Source of the DNA: Balaenoptera acutorostrata
Taxonomy: Eukaryota > Chordata > Mammalia > Artiodactyla > Balaenopteridae
DNA: 64,000 nucleotides
NCBI RefSeq assembly: GCF_949987535.1
Contig: NC_080066.1
Location: 91,407,600-91,471,599 of the forward strand
Direction of reading: 5' to 3'
Positions 60,681 through 64,000 of this stretch are shown here, one piece after another; position 1 is the first letter of the stretch, and each line of letters starts with the position of its first letter. A model generated the notes under the pieces. It ran no database searches. It was not told where the DNA came from and saw nothing but the letters and a program-made list of their open reading frames with translations. The position numbers were made by a program, and so were the translations under genes.

Positions 60681-61954
60681 TGGGCCCACAGGAACCGTGC
60701 ACATAGCCCTCATTGCAGAGCACTCCCAGCTCACCTGTTGGTCAGAGCTGACACAGAGCACCTCAGAGCAGGACTTGAACTAACGAACAGCAGCTCCGAC
60801 AGGTCTGTGACCCTGGGCTTCACTCTGTGCGGCCTCACTCTGCCTGGACTTCCAGAGGCTTCCACTGCAGCCGGGGCACCAGGCCTCTGTCTCCATCCAC
60901 CACCCCTCCTCTCCCTGACTCCTGGTTTCTTCTCATTAGGAGAGGGTCTTTCTGAAGTTGTCTCCCACCCATGGACCAGGTAAAATGATTAGAAAGCAAG
61001 CCAGAGCTACAGCCCCTTGTCTATCCTGACCCTCAGGACACCACACCTGTTCCTTGGACCTGGCCAGTGCAGCAGGGCCCATTTTCTGCAACTCTGAGCC
61101 GCTGATGGGCAAGGATTGGCTGACCTGCGCAGCCTGACCCGGCCGGCCAGCCCTCCCCAGGTGTACCCCTCCAGGCAGCAAGAGTGCCTGCAGCTGTGCC
61201 TGACGCCATATTCTCTGCCCCGTCAGCAGTCTCGGGGCTGGGCTGGTGGGAGGGAGTGAGGGGCCTCGGCTTTGTGGGTGGCCCGGTGTGAGTGGGGCTC
61301 TGCTGGACTTTCTGCAGGACTTGCCGGGCTGCCAACTGCTAAAGAAGACGATGTGTCACCCATACCTGCCATTGGAATTTCTCCCTGGGCAGAGGTAAGG
61401 AAACAAGAAAAAAAAGCAGTGGGGGCCGAGACAGGAGGGGTAACTCCGGTAGGGAAATGGAAAGCTTCCAGAAGAGCGCCCGGGGCCACGACCATCCTGG
61501 CTGGCCTGCAGGCACCAACTCGGCTTGCGTGCTGTCGCTGGTGTGGCTCCAAGCCCCTTCCTCTAGGCGTTAAAGTCTTTGCACCTATTCAGGTGTTTTA
61601 CCTGGGAAGGGTGGGAAAAGTTCAGCAGCAGCTGGCCTGGGGCTCAGCTCACGTTTACTCAGAGACGCCTCGGCACCGTGCACCAGCTTTGCAATGAGGA
61701 CGCTCCTTGCAGGGGGTGCTGCTGGCTGCATTGGGAGACAATTCCCCACCTCTGACCAACTTCAGAATTGTTTACCACTGGAGCAAGTGTTCTGCTAGGG
61801 TTTTCATCTTTATAACTGGTGGGTTCTGTTTATTTTTTTTCCTTTTTTTTTTGGTTCAAGGTAGTTTTATTCTTTTTTTTGTATTTATAGATATAAGCAT
61901 AGAAATAATTCATTCATATAAATACGTCTATGGGAAGGGAAGAACTTTTTCTTT
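60681..61954. other. Unassigned GC-rich DNA
   Basis: Overlapping frames on both strands (for example minus 61552-61223 and plus 61272-61697) show no recognisable domain. It could be the upstream part of the retroviral remnant or host sequence. T-rich runs lie at 61829-61855. Confidence 0.35.
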
Positions 61955-64000
61955 CTGTTTTATTGTTTTTTAATTTTTGAATTTTATTTACTTTTTTATA
62001 CAGCAGGTTCTTATTAGTTATCTATTTTATACATATTAGCGTATACATGTCAATCCCAGTCTCCCAATTCATCCCACACCGCCAACCACTTTCCCCCCTT
62101 GGTGTCCATACGTTTGTTCTCTACATCTGTGTCTCTATTTCTGCCTTGCAAACCGCTTCATCTATACCATTTTTCTCGGTTCCACATATATGCGTTAATA
62201 TGCGATATTTGTTTTTCTCTTCCAGAATTACTTCACTCTGTATGACAGTTTCTAGATACATACACATCTCTAGAAATGACCCAATTTTTCTCCTTTTGCT
62301 GGCTGAGTAATATTCCATTTGTATATATGTACCACATCTTCTTTATCCATTCGTCTGTCGATGGGCATTTAGCTTGCTTCCATGACCTGGCTGTTGTGAA
62401 TAGTGCTGCAGTGAACATTGTGGTGAATGTGTCTTTTTGAATTATGCTCTTCTCTGGGTATATGTGGGATTGCTGGGTCTTATGGTAATTCTATTTTTAG
62501 TTTTTTAAGGAACCTCCATACTGTTCTCCATAGTGACTGTATCAATTTACATTCCCACCAACAGTGCAAGAGGGTTCCCTTTTCTCCACACTCTCTCCAG
62601 CATTTGTTGTTTGTAGATTTTCTGATGATGCGCATTCTAACTGGTGTGAGGTGATACCTCATTGTAGTTTTGATTTGCATTTCTCTAATAATTAGTGATG
62701 TTGAGCAGCTTTCCATGTGCTTCTTGGCCATCTGTATGTCTTCTTTGGAGAAATGTCTGTTAAGGTCTTCTGCCCATTTTTGGATGGGGTTTTTGTTTTT
62801 TTAATATTGAGCTGCATCAGCTGTTTATATATTTTGGAGATTAATCCTTTGTCCGTTGATTCATTTGCAAATATTTTCTCCCATTCTGAGGGTTGCCTTT
62901 TCGTCTTGTTTATCTTCTCCTTTGCTGTGCAAAAGCTTTAACGTTTCATTAGGTCCCATTTGTTTATTTTTGTTTTTATTTCCATTACTCTAGGAGGTGG
63001 ATCAAAAAAGATCTTGCTGTGATTTATGTCAAAGAGTGTTCTTCCTATGTTTTCCTCTAACAGTTTTATTGTGTCCAGTGTTACATTTAGGTCTCTAATC
63101 CATTTTGAGTTTATTTTTGTGTATGGTGTTAGGGAGTGTTCTAATTTCATTCTTTTACATGTAGCTGTCCAGTTTTCCCAGCACCACTTATTGAAGAGAC
63201 TGTCTTTTCTCCATTGTATATCCTTACCTCTTTTGTCATAGATTAGCTGACGATAGGTGCATGGGTTTATCTCTGGGCTTTCTATCTTGTTCCATTGATC
63301 TATATTTCTGTTTTTGTGCCAGTACCATATTGTCTTGATTACTGTAGCTTTGTAGTATAGTCTGAAGTCAGGGAGTGTGATTCCTCCAGCTCCGCTTTTT
63401 TCCCTCAAGACTGCTTTGGCTATTCGGGGTCTTTTGTGTCTCCATACAAATTTTAAGATTTTTTGTTCTAGTTCTGTAAAAAATGCCATTGGTAATTTGA
63501 TAGGGAATCTACACTGAATCTGTAGATTGCTTTGGGTAATACAGTCATTTTCACAATATTTATTCTTCCAATCCAAGTACATGGTATATCTCTCCACCTG
63601 TTGGTATCATTTTAAATTTCTTTCATCAGTGTCTTATAGTTTTCTGCATACAGGTCTTTTGTCTCCCTAGGTAGGTTTATTCCAAGGTATTTTATTCTTT
63701 TTGTTGCAGTGGTAAATGGGAGTGTTTCCTTAATTTCTCTTTCAGATTTTTCATCATTAGTATATAGGAATGCAAGAGATTTCTGTGCATTGATTTTGTA
63801 TCCCGCAACTTTACCAAATTCATTGATTAGCTCTAGTAGTTTTCTGGTAGCATCCTTAGGATTCTCTATGTTTAGTATCATGTCATCTGCAAACAGTGAT
63901 AGTTTTACTTCTTCTTTTCCAATATATATTCCTTTTATTTCTTTTTATTCTCTGATTGCTGCAGCTAGAACTTCCAAAACTATCTTGAATAATAGAGGTA
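61955..64000 (-). mobile_element. L1, 3' half, continuing past the window
   Basis: The antisense 3'UTR starts near 61955 ('tttatacagcaggttcttat'), and ORF2 follows to the edge of the window. The 5' part is not visible. Confidence 0.95.
62121..64000 (-). pseudogene. L1 ORF2, C-terminal part
   Basis: The longest piece, 63597-62938 (219 codons), contains the L1 '[21 protein letters not shown]' type segment in full frame, one of the best-preserved reading frames here. The frame 63881-63612 continues upstream, and the RT catalytic FADD is encoded at 63893-63882. Frame breaks near 63600, 62930 and 62480 make it non-functional as it stands. The remainder of RT and the endonuclease lie outside the window. 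Confidence 0.93.

Noticed and set aside
60255..60761. 168-codon minus frame as a repeat-protein gene
   Set aside because: Its length comes from a 66-bp minisatellite that cannot shift frame. The rest is retroviral RT. There is no independent sign of a gene.
60357..60983. 208-codon plus frame over the same minisatellite
   Set aside because: It is antisense to the retroviral remnant and owes its length to the 66-bp periodicity. No domain or splice context.
62938..63597. Active L1 from the 219-codon ORF2 frame
   Set aside because: Frame breaks occur on both sides and the 5' half is outside the window.

Overview
This is nuclear DNA from a mammal, most probably a cetacean. The strongest evidence is eleven copies of a tRNA-derived SINE of the cetartiodactyl CHR type, recognisable by '..cttccctggtggcgcagtgg..' at the head and a polypurine or ATTT-rich tail. 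The rest of the window is made of L1 remnants in both orientations, MIR and MaLR fossils, a broken Tigger transposon, an endogenous retrovirus pol fragment and a 12-kb tandem array. I see no intact host protein-coding gene. The reading frames longer than 100 codons belong to transposons or arise by chance in repeats.

Layout. 1-1369: GC-rich DNA with one old L1 3'-end piece. 1370-6840: a nuclear copy of mitochondrial DNA (NUMT), inverted relative to the window. It runs from COX2 through COX1, the WANCY tRNA cluster, ND2, ND1 and tRNA-Leu to the 3' end of 16S rRNA, and it has been split by a later SINE with a clear 14-bp target-site duplication. 7362-7488 (minus strand): a 127-bp KRAB-A box exon with both splice sites but a stop codon at the usual Trp. 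About 0.7 kb upstream of it lies a CpG-rich block (8160-8850), and part of that block is duplicated at 11630-12090. 9-15 kb: mostly unassigned DNA with MIR, SINE and L1 pieces. 15.7-21.4 kb: an old, nearly whole L1 (minus). 22.3-23.6 kb: L1 (plus). 27.06-28.39 kb: Tigger/pogo transposase relic. 28.4-31.0 kb: L1 ORF2 piece. 31.5-37.2 kb: the best-preserved L1, with 5'UTR, ORF1, ORF2 and 3'UTR all represented but frameshifted. 37.2-45.2 kb: LTR, SINE and L1 mosaic.

45.5-57.4 kb holds the most unusual structure: a tandem array of about 7.5 monomers. Each monomer fuses an L1 3'-region segment to about 0.9 kb of non-L1 sequence, and seven of the eight carry a 74-nt near-perfect palindrome. In the copy at 53787-53860 the two 37-bp arms match exactly with no loop. 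The leftmost edge unit lacks the palindrome and keeps the uninterrupted L1 sequence there, so it looks like a pre-insertion state. Monomers are about 1.74 kb at the left and about 1.50 kb further right, because of one shared 230-bp deletion. The short monomers alternate between two subtypes, giving a higher-order repeat of about 3.0 kb.

57.4-62 kb: unassigned DNA, then a decayed class-I endogenous retrovirus pol region (minus) with a 66-bp minisatellite in its reverse-transcriptase part. 61.96-64 kb: the 3' half of another L1 (minus) running out of the window.

The elements do not form a pathway. What the window records is a sequence of insertions, duplications and local tandem amplification. 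Repeat family names come from remembered consensus sequences and were not checked by alignment.
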